Source: Pseudoalteromonas xiamenensis (GTDB lineage Bacteria; Pseudomonadota; Gammaproteobacteria; Enterobacterales; Alteromonadaceae). Taken from it: 64,000 nt of DNA. Shown one piece after another: positions 23,103 to 32,763 of the stretch (position 1 is its first letter; each line of letters opens with the position of its first letter). The notes below the pieces were generated by a model, which saw only the letters and a program-made list of their open reading frames with translations, was not told where the DNA came from and did no database searches. The DNA lies in the NCBI RefSeq assembly GCF_030994125.1, contig NZ_CP099917.1, forward strand, positions 806,001 through 870,000. The letters are read 5' to 3'. The position numbers were made by a program, and so were the translations under genes.

Positions 23103-23120
23103 TGTAAAACATAGGTTACA
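23103..23120 (+). promoter_or_regulatory. candidate TyrR box upstream of the aromatic amino acid transporter
   Basis: TGTAAA-N6-GTTACA matches the TyrR operator consensus TGTAAA-N6-TTTACA with one mismatch. It lies 90 bases before the transporter GTG start, a sensible place for regulation of aromatic amino acid uptake. Confidence 0.6.
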
Positions 23121-23209
23121 GTAATGTGCTTTGATTTATAGCAAATCTATTTCATTTTTCTGCCACTAATTATATCGTGCGTAACTCTCACTGGATTTAA
23201 GGGCAGTTT

Positions 23210-24412
23210 GTGCAAAAAAATAAAACACTCGGCAGTATGCTTATCGTTGCCGGCACAACCATCGGCGCAGGTATGTTGGCGCTGCCAATTGCGTCAGCGG
23301 GTCTGGGCTTTTCAACCGCATTGTTTATGATAATTCTTATGTGGGCATTAATGACTTACACTGCCCTCCTCATGCTTGAAGTACATCAACACGCCGAACC
23401 ACATGCAACGCTCAACACGCTAGCAAAACAATGGTTAGGCCGTCGGGGCCAAGTTGTGGCCAACTTTGCTATGGTCTTTTTGTTTTATGCGCTATGCGCA
23501 GCTTACATTGCCGGCGGCGGTGGACAGCTTCAAAGTAAACTGAATCTCGCGTTGAATACGGAATTAGCGCCGCAGACGGGTTCTATCATTCTAGCCATCG
23601 CCGTTGCGACCATTGTGACTCTCGGCACAAGCACGGTAGATAAACTCAATCGAGTACTCTTTACGGTAAAAGTATTCGTGCTTGGCAGTTTGTTCTTTGT
23701 GTTAACACCCTATGTCCGCGGTCAACATTTGCTTGATATGCCGGTACAACAAGGCCTAATTGTCTCCGCCCTCCCTGTGATATTTACATCTTTCGGTTTT
23801 CACGGTTCTATCCCTTCTATTGTGAAGTACGTTGGGTTGGACATCAAAACCTTACGCAAGGTGATGATTGCGGGCGCTTCGCTTCCTCTGGTGATCTATG
23901 TGTTTTGGCAATTGTTAAGTCTAGGTATTTTAGGTCAAGCAAATTTAATGGCAAGTTCAGGACTGCAAGGCTTTGTGAGTAGTGTGTCTGAAATTGTACA
24001 CAGTGAACAGGTTTCAACCTCAGTGTCGATATTTGCAGACCTAGCGCTTGCGACCTCATTCCTGGGAGTCAGTTTAGGCCTATTTGATTTCTTTTCAGAT
24101 ACGCTAAAAAAACAAAACAATAAGTCTGATCGTATCAAAACTGCACTGGTCACCTTTTTGCCACCGCTTGGCTTTGCGCTTTTCTATCCGCAAGGCTTCA
24201 TTATGGCACTCGGCTACGCTGCAATTGCACTCGTCGTCTTGGCTGTTTTCTTACCTGTGGCGATGGTATGGCAACAACGTCGCTCAGCACTCACTCAGGG
24301 CTACCAAGTAAGGGGAGGCAATATGGGGCTTGCGATAGCCGCCCTTTCAGGCGCTGTGATTATTGGTGCTCAATTACTGCAAATGGTTGGAATTGTACCC
24401 GCTATCGGCTAG
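23210..24412 (+). CDS. aromatic amino acid transporter (TyrP/Mtr type, HAAAP family)
   Basis: 400 residues with about eleven transmembrane helices. The family opening is clear: LGSMLIVAGTTIGAGMLALP, in which the unwound first helix binds substrate, followed by a long run of hydrophobic segments and a GFHGSIPSIVKY loop. Family members carry tyrosine or tryptophan inward with protons; TyrP is the more likely sub-type but tryptophan transport is possible. The start is GTG at 23210 behind AAGGGCAG. A TyrR-like box about 90 bases upstream supports aromatic amino acid control. It converges with the mnh operon at a shared terminator. Confidence 0.88.
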   Translation: MQKNKTLGSMLIVAGTTIGAGMLALPIASAGLGFSTALFMIILMWALMTYTALLMLEVHQHAEPHATLNTLAKQWLGRRGQVVANFAMVFLFYALCAAYIAGGGGQLQSKLNLALNTELAPQTGSIILAIAVATIVTLGTSTVDKLNRVLFTVKVFVLGSLFFVLTPYVRGQHLLDMPVQQGLIVSALPVIFTSFGFHGSIPSIVKYVGLDIKTLRKVMIAGASLPLVIYVFWQLLSLGILGQANLMASSGLQGFVSSVSEIVHSEQVSTSVSIFADLALATSFLGVSLGLFDFFSDTLKKQNNKSDRIKTALVTFLPPLGFALFYPQGFIMALGYAAIALVVLAVFLPVAMVWQQRRSALTQGYQVRGGNMGLAIAALSGAVIIGAQLLQMVGIVPAIG

Positions 24413-24433
24413 CACCAATGAAAACCGGATTAA

Positions 24434-24456
24434 AAAAGGGCTCGATGAGCCCTTTT
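24434..24456. terminator. bidirectional terminator between the transporter and mnhG
   Basis: AAAAGGGCTC (24434-24443) and GAGCCCTTTT (24447-24456) form a 10-bp stem around a 3-base loop, with A/T tails on both sides. It separates convergent genes. Confidence 0.85.
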
Positions 24457-24475
24457 GCATTTCTAGTGGTCTGCT

Positions 24476-24805
24476 TCAATCTTCTTCGATGTTCTCTTCA
24501 CCTTTAGTATTTTTGCTTGCAGGAAGACGATGATGGATAGCAGATTTAATTAACATGTATCCGCTAATTGGAGCAGTAAGCAGTAAAAAAATAGAAATTA
24601 GGACTTCTTTCGCACTAATACCTTCAGCAGATTTGCTAAAAAAGACAATGGCTGCAGTTAAGAGACAGGCCATACCGAGCGTTGTTGCCTTAGTAGGGCC
24701 ATGTAAACGCATAAAAAAGTCCGGCATTTTCACAAGACCAATTGACCCAATCAGTACAAATCCACCACCAACAAGCAGTAAAACTGAAATAATTATTTCT
24801 GACAC
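24476..24805 (-). CDS. mnhG: Mrp/Mnh Na+/H+ antiporter subunit G
   Basis: 109 residues with three transmembrane helices. MnhG is a small subunit of the multisubunit Na+/H+ antiporter. The family pattern is GGGFVLIGSIGLVKMPDFFMRLHGPTKATTLG, given here in part: MPDFFMRLHGPTKATTLG is the diagnostic stretch. The acidic C-terminal tail (KNTKGEENIEED) is cytoplasmic. Last gene of the operon, 13 bases after mnhF. Confidence 0.95.
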   Translation of the reverse strand: MSEIIISVLLLVGGGFVLIGSIGLVKMPDFFMRLHGPTKATTLGMACLLTAAIVFFSKSAEGISAKEVLISIFLLLTAPISGYMLIKSAIHHRLPASKNTKGEENIEED

Positions 24806-24818
24806 AGGTTCACCTTAT

Positions 24819-25088
24819 TTACTCAATAATATCGCCACGAAGTAAGTATTTACAAACTGCAACTGTACTTACAAAACCTAGCATCGCGATTAGCAATGCA
24901 GCTTCAAAATACAATGCGGTCCCCATACTCATACCGTATAAGATAATTAGTGCAATAGAATTAATGTACATTGTATCTAACGCCAATATTCGGTCAGGTA
25001 GTGAAGGACCGACAACAAGTCGCCACACACTGAGAAGTAACGCCAGTCCCAACATTGCAAACACAATCAGCAAAACCGTTTCTAGCAT
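24819..25088 (-). CDS. mnhF: Mrp/Mnh Na+/H+ antiporter subunit F
   Basis: 89 residues with three transmembrane helices. The MnhF family signature VVGPSLPDRILALDT is present at about 26-40. It belongs to the small-subunit module (E, F, G) of the antiporter. It overlaps mnhE by seven bases. Confidence 0.95.
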   Translation of the reverse strand: MLETVLLIVFAMLGLALLLSVWRLVVGPSLPDRILALDTMYINSIALIILYGMSMGTALYFEAALLIAMLGFVSTVAVCKYLLRGDIIE

Positions 25089-25618
25089 TCAAATATCTCC
25101 TTAAGCGGCGCTTCATAGCGACGCTTTATGGTTTCAATAAGCTCAGCCTCATCGTCAAGATTCAGGACGTGGATAAGAAGATAACGCTGTTCTGGCTCTT
25201 CCCCTGGTTCTAATGCTTCAGCCCAAGGATACACTTCAGCACTCACTGTTCCGGGTGTTAATGACACGGTACTGGCCAAAATGGTGATGGGCATTGCCTC
25301 TGTTAAATCGAGGGGCACTTTCACGAAGGCCGGGTTTAACTTTTTATTAGGACCTAATATTAATGCAGCTACTTGTACGTTCGCGGTAATGATATCAAAG
25401 AGCACAATAGCTAACTGTTTTAACGCGAGCCCTGGCTTCAAGATGAGTGGCTGAGGATCACGAAAAGGAAAGGTAATCCACGGAATTACTATCGCCAAAA
25501 CACCACCTAGAATAAGATGCCCAAGTGAGACACTGTTGTTGAGTAAAAGCCAAACTATAAACAACATTAGACTTCTAAAAGGCGTTGGCAGCCAACTAAA
25601 ACGCGATTCTACACGCAT
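25082..25618 (-). CDS. mnhE: Mrp/Mnh Na+/H+ antiporter subunit E
   Basis: 178 residues: two or three N-terminal transmembrane helices and a cytoplasmic C-terminal domain. Family landmarks include FVKVPLDLTEAMPITILAST and SLTPGTVSAE, followed by YLLIHVLNLDDEAE. Needed for assembly or stability of the antiporter. Its ATG overlaps the mnhD stop by one base. Confidence 0.95.
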   Translation of the reverse strand: MRVESRFSWLPTPFRSLMLFIVWLLLNNSVSLGHLILGGVLAIVIPWITFPFRDPQPLILKPGLALKQLAIVLFDIITANVQVAALILGPNKKLNPAFVKVPLDLTEAMPITILASTVSLTPGTVSAEVYPWAEALEPGEEPEQRYLLIHVLNLDDEAELIETIKRRYEAPLKEIFEC

Positions 25619-27135
25619 TACGAACGCCCTCCTAATACCAACGTTTTCATGGCATCTTGGTTATGAAGCCATCCAGCAGCCACTTCACTAAGTTCGGTAA
25701 AATAGCCCGCAAATATAACCAGTAACGGTGAACAGGCTACCAATAGGTAAACTGCAACAAGCTGATTGTTTGACGCGTCTTCTGTTTCAATTACCGCGAT
25801 GTCTTTTTGCGGGCGTTGCCAAAACACCGTAGCGCCTGCTTTCGCAAGCGCAACTAAAAGTGCAAAACTCGCAAGTAAATAAACAGGCCAAAAAACAGCT
25901 GCATGTTCAGCATCAAATGTGGCATCCAACAACCACAATTTGCCTATGAATCCAGAGAAAGGTGGCATGCCAATCACTGTTAGGCCTGCGATTAAAAACG
26001 CAACGCCCAACACGCGTTCCTGATTGACTCCTCGACCCGCGGTAATTCGGTCGAGTACTTTACCACGCTGACGTGCGATTAAATCGGCGAGCAAAAAGAG
26101 CGCGGCAGACACTAACGTGGAATGCACCATATAAAAAATAGCAGCTGACGTCGCTTCTTTGGTCTGTACCGCCAACAATGCGACTAACGTGCCAACAGAT
26201 ACGATAACCAAGTTTGCAGCGAGCCTACGGAGATCTTGGCTCGCCAGTACACCTATCGCCCCTACCACAATCGTTGCAATTGCAAGCCCCCAGAGCCAGT
26301 GCTGTGCCATATGACTAAGTTCGCCTGCACCTTCACCGAAAATCAGGGTGTAGACACGCATCATAGAATAAACACCAACCTTCGTCATAATAGCAAAGAG
26401 GGCACCAACTACAGGTGTTGCTGACGCATAGGTACTTGGAAGCCACAAGTGCAGAGGTAATAACGCCGCTTTAAGTGCAAACACGACTAAAAGCAGTAGG
26501 CCTCCAATTTTCGCGAGATAGACGTCATCACCAGTCAGTGCAGCCACTTTCACTGCCATGTCTGCCATATTCAAGGTTCCAGTTACCCCATAGAGGATCC
26601 CAAGTGCAATTAAGAAAACTGCCGAACCAACTAAGTTCATAATGACGTACTGCAATGCTGCGCGAGTCGTATGCTTGTCAGCTGCATGCATCAGCAGGGA
26701 ATAAGAAGCTATAAGTAAAACTTCAAAAAAAACAAATAGATTGAAAGCATCTCCCGTTAAAAACGCGCCGTTTACACCCAGTATCAGAAAATGCAAAAGC
26801 GGATGGAAAAAGCTGCCTTTTTCATCGTCACCGCTCACACTATATAGCGCACACACAAGTCCTAAAAACGACGTTAAGCTCGCCAATATTGCAGCGAGAG
26901 GATCAGCCACCAAAACAATGCCAAATGGTGCTTGCCAGTTACCTACTGCATAAACAATTGGTTCTACAGTAGTCACTTGATAAAGTAACCTGATACAAAT
27001 TGCGAGTGTCAGGGCTAATAGACTAACTGATACAACACGACGAACTTGTACGTTTTTACCACACGGCGGCATCAATAAGATTACGCCCGCCAACATAGGA
27101 AGTAAAATCGGCAATGCGACAAGATGTTCAAACAT
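25618..27135 (-). CDS. mnhD: Mrp/Mnh Na+/H+ antiporter subunit D
   Basis: 505 residues with about fourteen transmembrane helices. MnhD is homologous to the NuoL/M/N proton-pumping subunits of complex I. Characteristic segments are FFEVLLIASYSLLMHA (with the conserved Glu), KAALLPLHLWLPSTYASA and PPFSGFIGKLWLL. It forms one of the two ion-translocating antiporter-like units. It lies eight bases after mnhC in the operon. Confidence 0.96.
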   Translation of the reverse strand: MFEHLVALPILLPMLAGVILLMPPCGKNVQVRRVVSVSLLALTLAICIRLLYQVTTVEPIVYAVGNWQAPFGIVLVADPLAAILASLTSFLGLVCALYSVSGDDEKGSFFHPLLHFLILGVNGAFLTGDAFNLFVFFEVLLIASYSLLMHAADKHTTRAALQYVIMNLVGSAVFLIALGILYGVTGTLNMADMAVKVAALTGDDVYLAKIGGLLLLVVFALKAALLPLHLWLPSTYASATPVVGALFAIMTKVGVYSMMRVYTLIFGEGAGELSHMAQHWLWGLAIATIVVGAIGVLASQDLRRLAANLVIVSVGTLVALLAVQTKEATSAAIFYMVHSTLVSAALFLLADLIARQRGKVLDRITAGRGVNQERVLGVAFLIAGLTVIGMPPFSGFIGKLWLLDATFDAEHAAVFWPVYLLASFALLVALAKAGATVFWQRPQKDIAVIETEDASNNQLVAVYLLVACSPLLVIFAGYFTELSEVAAGWLHNQDAMKTLVLGGRS

Positions 27136-27143
27136 TCAGATCT

Positions 27144-27491
27144 CTACCTCTTTTTCTTTAACTTTGGCGTTGGCACAACGCCATTAACATGGTCATTTCC
27201 AAGGTCTGCACGTCCACGGATTGCTAATATCACAACAAAAGCCGTCATCGCAAAGCCGATGACAATCGCCGTGAGTACCAAAGCTTGCGGCAGCGGGTCG
27301 GCATAACTTTCACCCGTACCAAGTACCACTGCTTTATTTAAACTCAAGCGACCTGCGGCAAATAAAAAGAGATTCACTGCGTACGACAACATCGTCAAGC
27401 CAAGTACGACAGGAAATGTTCTGCCGCGCAGAATAAGAAATACGCCGCAAGCTACGAGCAAACCCACGCTCGATGAATACAACAGCTCCAT
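27144..27491 (-). CDS. mnhC: Mrp/Mnh Na+/H+ antiporter subunit C
   Basis: 115 residues with three transmembrane helices, homologous to NuoK. Landmarks are GVFLILRGRTFPVVLGLTML, then DPLPQALVLTAIVIGFAMTAF. The ATG overlaps the mnhA stop by one base. Only a short positively charged tail (KLKKKR) follows the last helix. Confidence 0.95.
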   Translation of the reverse strand: MELLYSSSVGLLVACGVFLILRGRTFPVVLGLTMLSYAVNLFLFAAGRLSLNKAVVLGTGESYADPLPQALVLTAIVIGFAMTAFVVILAIRGRADLGNDHVNGVVPTPKLKKKR

Positions 27492-30283
27492 TACGCCTCC
27501 TTATCTTTTTCTACAGCTTGGGTCGTTAATTTTCCCAAACTTGCGAGGATCATCATCGTCGCGCCAACCACCGTGATATAAACCCCTAAATCAAACGCCA
27601 TCGCACTTGCTAATTCAATCTTACCAATACCAGGCAAATCAAAATATTCGAACCAACTAGTTAGGAATGGTCTATCAAAGAACCAACTGCCTACGCCCGT
27701 CGCCATGGCTATGGCTATACCTGATGCGATGATTTTGCGATAGTTCATGGTAAAACGTTCCGCTATCCACTCGGAGCCGTGTGCTATGTACTGTAAAATA
27801 AACGCAATCGCAGTAACTAACCCCGCGATAAAGCCACCACCTGGTAGGTTATGGCCACGTAAGAAAATGTAGACCGAGACCAATAACGCTAGCGGCAAAA
27901 GAGCTTGCGAAATACTCGCGAGTAAAATTGGATAGCGCTCTTTTGCCCATGGACGCCCTTCCCCATCTCCAGCCGGCATAAATAGAGGCAAGTTTATCAA
28001 TAGCTTGAAAATACCTAGCGCAGCAATACCTAGAACCGTGATTTCACCCAACGTATCAAATCCACGAAAATCGACCAGAATCACGTTGACCACATTTGTC
28101 CCGCCACCGCCGGTTTTCGCATTTGCCACAAAAAAGTCAGAGATAGACGACAAAGGCCGGGTAACCAACGCATAGCAAATACTCCCCACAATTACACCGA
28201 TTGAGGATGCAATAAAGAGGTCTCGAACAATACGCAATGGGCTAGATTCTTTTGGCGTCGTCTGCGGTAGGAAAAATAGCGCCAGCATCAGTAAAATTAC
28301 CGTGACCACTTCGACTGTAAGCTGTGTAAGCGCAAGGTCGGGGGCTGAAAAACGCGTAAACGCAACGGAGACCATCAATCCCACGATAGAGATCATGATA
28401 AGCGCTACTATTCGCGCACGATGCCAAATCACGGTGCCAAGAGCGCCAACCATAAGTAACGCCGCACCAATCCCAACATGAACATCAATATCGGTTGGCG
28501 CCTTATCGCCGACCAATTTATGCATTTCAAATAACGGCCATGCTGCTGCCACTAGAATGACTAAAAACATCAGAAGCAGGTAGCGTTGCAGCGAACCATT
28601 CTCCATTGCATCAATTTTTTTGCGACTCCACGCCATTGTACCCGAGATGAATCGCTCAAATACCGATTTTGCACTGAATGGTGGTAAAGACGATTGGAAC
28701 TGGAACAGATGCTTACGTTGAGTATAAATGACCAAACCACCGGTCACTGCAAGTGCGCTCATTAGCAGTGGTAAATTGAAACCATGCCAAATCGCAACAT
28801 AGTATTCTGGCGCAGCTTGACCCAGTACACTACTCGATGCCAAACGTAAGATGTCATCAACAATGAAGTTCGGAAACATGCCAACCAACAAACAGAGAGC
28901 AACTAAAATTTCGATAGGCACTCGCATATAGCGAGGCGCTTCGTGCGGCTCTTTAGGTAAATCTATCGGTTGACCATTAAAAAACACATCGTGAATAAAC
29001 CGAGCGGAATACGCAACGGAAAAGGCCCCAGCAATCGTCGCAAGTACAGGTATAAGCCACGACATCGAACCAAGTAACTGTTGGTGTAGCGTCTCTGCGA
29101 AGAACATTTCTTTTGATAAGAAACCGTTCAGCAGCGGCACCCCCGCCATTGCTGCCGCGGCGACCATAGCCAACGTCGCGGTGTATGGCATAAACTGCCA
29201 CATACCATTAAGCTTTCGCATGTCTCGGGTGCCCGTTTCATGATCGATGATGCCCGTTGCCATGAAGAGCGACGCTTTAAACGTTGCATGATTGATAATG
29301 TGAAATACAGCTGCAACAGTCGCCAATTCGGTGTCCAAACCCAACAGCAGTGTAATTAAACCCAAATGACTAATGGTCGAATACGCCAGTAAACCTTTTA
29401 AGTCATGCTTAAACAACGCAATGTATGCACCAACTAATAAAGTCGCGAGGCCAGTTAAACCAACCAAAATAAACCAAATGTCGGTTCCCGCAAGCGCTGG
29501 ATAGAAACGCGCAAGGAGAAAGATGCCCGCTTTAACCATCGTCGCAGAGTGCAAATAGGCACTGACTGGCGTCGGCGCTGCCATTGCGTGTGGCAACCAA
29601 AAATGAAAAGGGAATTGGGCGGATTTTGTAAACGCACCCAACAACACTAAAATAAGGGTTATTTCATATAATTCATGAGCTTGAATAAGTGCTCTATTTG
29701 CCAAAATCACGTCTAGGTCGTAGCTACCAACGATATTACCGAGCAATAGAAGCCCTGCCAGTAAGGCAAGTCCACCACCACCAGTAACAGCAAGTGCCAT
29801 ACGTGCACCATTTCTCGCTTCAGATTTGTGATTCCAATAGCTAATTAATAAGAACGAACTGATGCTTGTAAGCTCCCAAAACAGCCACAACTGAATGATG
29901 TTGTTGGATAAAACAATCCCAAGCATTGCCGTCATGAAGAGTAGAAGATAAGAATACAACTTCGGCATTGAATCACGCGAACTCAAATAGTAACGCGCGT
30001 AAAACAAGACAAGACAACCAATGCCTAAAATCAATAAAACAAAGAGTAAAGCCAATCCGTCTAGACGAAATGATAGATCAATCCCAAGTAATGGGATCCA
30101 CTCGAGAGAATAACGAACAGCATGGCCATTGAAGACATCAGGTACCATCTGAAACGTTGTGATTAGCGCGGCTATTGGCGCTAAAAGAGCAACCGTCGTT
30201 AACTGATTTCGATTCAGCCGTCCGAGTGTTGAAGTAAGAAAACTGCCAATTAAGGATAACAAGGGTATCCAAAGCAATGCCAT
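27491..30283 (-). CDS. mnhA: Mrp/Mnh Na+/H+ antiporter subunit A fused to subunit B
   Basis: 930 residues with more than twenty transmembrane helices. The first 500 residues are a NuoL-like antiporter unit: [45 protein letters not shown]. Then come the MrpA C-terminal extension with [21 protein letters not shown] and a MrpB domain at the end ([21 protein letters not shown] region). Fused A-B subunits mark a six-gene (A/B, C-G) operon like rhizobial Pha and the group found in marine bacteria. The complex exports Na+ in exchange for protons and supports salt and alkali tolerance. First gene of the operon. Confidence 0.96.
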   Translation of the reverse strand: MALLWIPLLSLIGSFLTSTLGRLNRNQLTTVALLAPIAALITTFQMVPDVFNGHAVRYSLEWIPLLGIDLSFRLDGLALLFVLLILGIGCLVLFYARYYLSSRDSMPKLYSYLLLFMTAMLGIVLSNNIIQLWLFWELTSISSFLLISYWNHKSEARNGARMALAVTGGGGLALLAGLLLLGNIVGSYDLDVILANRALIQAHELYEITLILVLLGAFTKSAQFPFHFWLPHAMAAPTPVSAYLHSATMVKAGIFLLARFYPALAGTDIWFILVGLTGLATLLVGAYIALFKHDLKGLLAYSTISHLGLITLLLGLDTELATVAAVFHIINHATFKASLFMATGIIDHETGTRDMRKLNGMWQFMPYTATLAMVAAAAMAGVPLLNGFLSKEMFFAETLHQQLLGSMSWLIPVLATIAGAFSVAYSARFIHDVFFNGQPIDLPKEPHEAPRYMRVPIEILVALCLLVGMFPNFIVDDILRLASSSVLGQAAPEYYVAIWHGFNLPLLMSALAVTGGLVIYTQRKHLFQFQSSLPPFSAKSVFERFISGTMAWSRKKIDAMENGSLQRYLLLMFLVILVAAAWPLFEMHKLVGDKAPTDIDVHVGIGAALLMVGALGTVIWHRARIVALIMISIVGLMVSVAFTRFSAPDLALTQLTVEVVTVILLMLALFFLPQTTPKESSPLRIVRDLFIASSIGVIVGSICYALVTRPLSSISDFFVANAKTGGGGTNVVNVILVDFRGFDTLGEITVLGIAALGIFKLLINLPLFMPAGDGEGRPWAKERYPILLASISQALLPLALLVSVYIFLRGHNLPGGGFIAGLVTAIAFILQYIAHGSEWIAERFTMNYRKIIASGIAIAMATGVGSWFFDRPFLTSWFEYFDLPGIGKIELASAMAFDLGVYITVVGATMMILASLGKLTTQAVEKDKEA

Positions 30284-30418
30284 AGAACCTACCTTTTACT
30301 TGTAGTAAACCACCAAGGAAATACCGACTCTGACATTCAGCATTAACTTGCTTGGTTTGCCAACTCGCACTTTCCAAGCGCATAAATTGCTTGCTTTTTT
30401 TCAAGCATAACGGGCACA

Positions 30419-30448
30419 GTTATACTGTAAAATAGCGTCATTTGTCCA
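30419..30448 (-). promoter_or_regulatory. candidate promoter of the mnh operon
   Basis: On the minus strand TGGACA (30443-30448) and TATAAC (30419-30424) are 18 bases apart, about 135 bases before mnhA. Reasonable sigma-70 spacing; the match to consensus is moderate. Confidence 0.35.
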
Positions 30449-30557
30449 GTTATAGCGGTATTAGGTGTTTCGATTTTGAACACATTAACAAGCCATTATG
30501 TGTTATTTAATACCAAATTCAATTTCCACTATGGCTTTTGCGCTTTTATTCACTTAC

Positions 30558-31655
30558 TTAAAGTGACTGACTGATGCGTTCACCATCTAATATGACCGTC
30601 CAAAGTTCCCTGTACAAGTCCGGTAGAGGCATTGATTGATACTGCAAGTTACTCCAACGCTCTACAGGCCTGAATGAACGATACTTACCAAACTGACAAC
30701 TTGGACTTTCACTCCAGCCTGCGGGTTCATCACCGTGTTCACCGACATATAAGTTTGGTGCGTGTCGACCCTTTTGCGCACATTTCAGTTTAGTCTTACT
30801 CGCTGAAAATACATATTCATCTTCAAAGCCGCTGAAATGCATCAGCTCATGAACCAGCACAGCATAACCACTTTTATGATTTAGGGTCATCACATTCCCC
30901 CGCACGTTCGCTAGGCCTTGTTGAGTAACATAAAGACGATGGTCGGCATTCAGCGGAGCAATATCGTCATTTACATGACACTTGGCATAACCTTGTTTAT
31001 CAATACGGCATTGAACGTGACCGTTACTATATCGAGGTTTTTTAAAACAAAATGCCCCTTTAAAAGGCTCTGGTTTCTGACGGTACTGATCCATGGCTTT
31101 TTCTATCACGCTTAGCCCGTCAAGCGAATCAACAAACACCTCGATTGTTTTCACGCATTGAGAGGGTGGAAGAATCGGTGTCCCTAACGTGAGTCGTGAG
31201 GCCAACCAAGCTGGTATTTCGTCCACCGCTTGACCATGGTAGATACGAATAATTTGCTCAATCTCTTGTGGTAACTCGACTAGTTCACCAAGTCGTGCAA
31301 GTAACTCAACTTGCTGTTTTGCTAGCAACCAGTCGCACACCACGCTTTTTTGTTCGAGTGACCAATCCCCCATAACACTTTCAGCAAAAAGTAAGAAGTC
31401 ATCGATTCTGTTGGCATGAAGTAATCGCCGCGCTTTTTCAACTTGTACGTGTGATACGTCCATTTCGGACAATTGACTTATCACGGGCTCGGACAGTTTC
31501 TCAGGAGAAATGAGTTCGGGGTTATACAAGAAGTACGCCAGAGGTTTTTTGTTTATTAACGTAGTAAATGAGATGCTTACTGTGCTTGAGCTCGATGGCG
31601 TAATAAAAACCAAGCCAAGTAAGCATCCGAAAAAAGCGAAATGCTTAGCTTTCAC
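30558..31655 (-). CDS. secreted HExxH metallopeptidase-like protein coupled to nlpI
   Basis: 365 residues with a hydrophobic N-terminal signal (about 6-25). I do not recognise a named family, but VLVHELMHFSGFEDEY holds an HExxH zinc motif (His269, Glu270, His273) with acidic residues (Glu278, Glu280) where a third ligand could lie. The N-terminal half is helical and may be a repeat or substrate-binding region; the half around the motif has several cysteines (Cys203, Cys216, Cys226 and others), consistent with disulfides in the periplasm. The start overlaps the nlpI reading frame by 11 bases, so the two are translated together. A periplasmic protease or a protease relative is the best guess. 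Confidence 0.6.
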   Translation of the reverse strand: MKAKHFAFFGCLLGLVFITPSSSSTVSISFTTLINKKPLAYFLYNPELISPEKLSEPVISQLSEMDVSHVQVEKARRLLHANRIDDFLLFAESVMGDWSLEQKSVVCDWLLAKQQVELLARLGELVELPQEIEQIIRIYHGQAVDEIPAWLASRLTLGTPILPPSQCVKTIEVFVDSLDGLSVIEKAMDQYRQKPEPFKGAFCFKKPRYSNGHVQCRIDKQGYAKCHVNDDIAPLNADHRLYVTQQGLANVRGNVMTLNHKSGYAVLVHELMHFSGFEDEYVFSASKTKLKCAQKGRHAPNLYVGEHGDEPAGWSESPSCQFGKYRSFRPVERWSNLQYQSMPLPDLYRELWTVILDGERISQSL

Positions 31656-32523
31656 TTATTCCTCTCATTAGGTCCAACTCAAGCCTCGCATACTTATGTT
31701 CAACAAACTCATACACATTTGTTGCTAGAGCTAGTTTGAAGAAATCAGCTGCAACGCCTTTTTCACCTCTCGCTTGATAGAGTTTCGCAAGATAAAAATA
31801 AGCTTCACATAAACGCTCAGCGTAAGCCTGTTGCGAATCAATCCCCGCGGATAAATTACTTAAGAAATCGGATTCAGACAAATTGCCAAGATATAAGTCA
31901 ACAATTTGGACAGCCCAACTCGCGTTATCTAAACCTACTCTATTTTCACGAAGTGTCGCGGCTGCCGCTGCATCATCAAGGTGACTTTGTGCGAGATATA
32001 ACCAAAGTGCGCGATAAGGATCTTTCGGCGCTCGGGACAAAAACGTACTAAAATCTTTTTCAGCTAAATCCGCACGTTCGCCGTAATACAACGCAATACC
32101 GCGATTTAAATAGGCAAAATCGTGTTTATCGTTAAGTTCGATAACGGCGTCAAACATTTCGTATGCTTGTTCATACTGCTGCAATAACGTGTGATGTATA
32201 CCTAAAAAGTTATACACCTCGGCCAAATCAGGCTTCATTTTTACTGCTCGATTAAAATCGATACGTGCGAGAGTGGTTAAACCTAGACTGTCGTAAAGAA
32301 CGCCTCGGTCGTATAACAATTGCGCTTGCTGATCGGCAGGCAATTCTGTGCGAGCCAGTAATTCTGAAAAGCGCGCAATTGCAATCTCATTGCGGTAATC
32401 CGCAATCAGCGGAATACCAAATGGAACGTTTAAAACGGGTTGTGCTTGTGGCGTTGAAGTACTTTGGCATCCTGCCAAAATGGATAAAGCACCCATAGCA
32501 AATAAAATTGGTTTTAACTTCAT
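31645..32523 (-). CDS. nlpI: lipoprotein NlpI (TPR adaptor)
   Basis: 292 residues. Lipobox LAGC puts the lipidated Cys at about residue 19. TPR repeats follow from about 60 to 190: AQLLYDRGVLYDSLGLTTLARIDFNRA is the first, then a YNFLGIHHTLLQQYEQAYEMFDA unit and a YLNRGIALYYG unit (each partly quoted). In E. coli NlpI is an outer-membrane adaptor that brings the protease Prc to peptidoglycan endopeptidases. Place after pnp is conserved. Here it is translationally coupled to an HExxH protein, which is a possible client or partner. Confidence 0.92.
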   Translation of the reverse strand: MKLKPILFAMGALSILAGCQSTSTPQAQPVLNVPFGIPLIADYRNEIAIARFSELLARTELPADQQAQLLYDRGVLYDSLGLTTLARIDFNRAVKMKPDLAEVYNFLGIHHTLLQQYEQAYEMFDAVIELNDKHDFAYLNRGIALYYGERADLAEKDFSTFLSRAPKDPYRALWLYLAQSHLDDAAAAATLRENRVGLDNASWAVQIVDLYLGNLSESDFLSNLSAGIDSQQAYAERLCEAYFYLAKLYQARGEKGVAADFFKLALATNVYEFVEHKYARLELDLMRGISES

Positions 32524-32717
32524 AGACTCCTCAGCCTTTAGCGATGCACGAATTTCCTGAAGATCGGATAAACAAGAGAGACAGTCGAGACTTTGTTGTC
32601 AACGATAAATGTGAATGCAAGTTATTTCCCATCATTTAGGCTTTTGTTAATTCAGCCCTAAAATCAGTAAGACTAGGATAACTTTCCAAAGTTCAGGCAG
32701 TTAATTAAAGCATAAAA

Positions 32718-32739
32718 AAAGGGGCTAAGCAGCCCCTTT
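32718..32739 (-). terminator. terminator after pnp
   Basis: AAAGGGGCT and AGCCCCTTT (9-bp stem, AAGC loop) followed on the minus strand by a run of seven Ts (32714-32720). It ends the pnp transcript. Confidence 0.88.
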
Positions 32740-32763
32740 CGTTAAACCTATTTTATATCAGCA

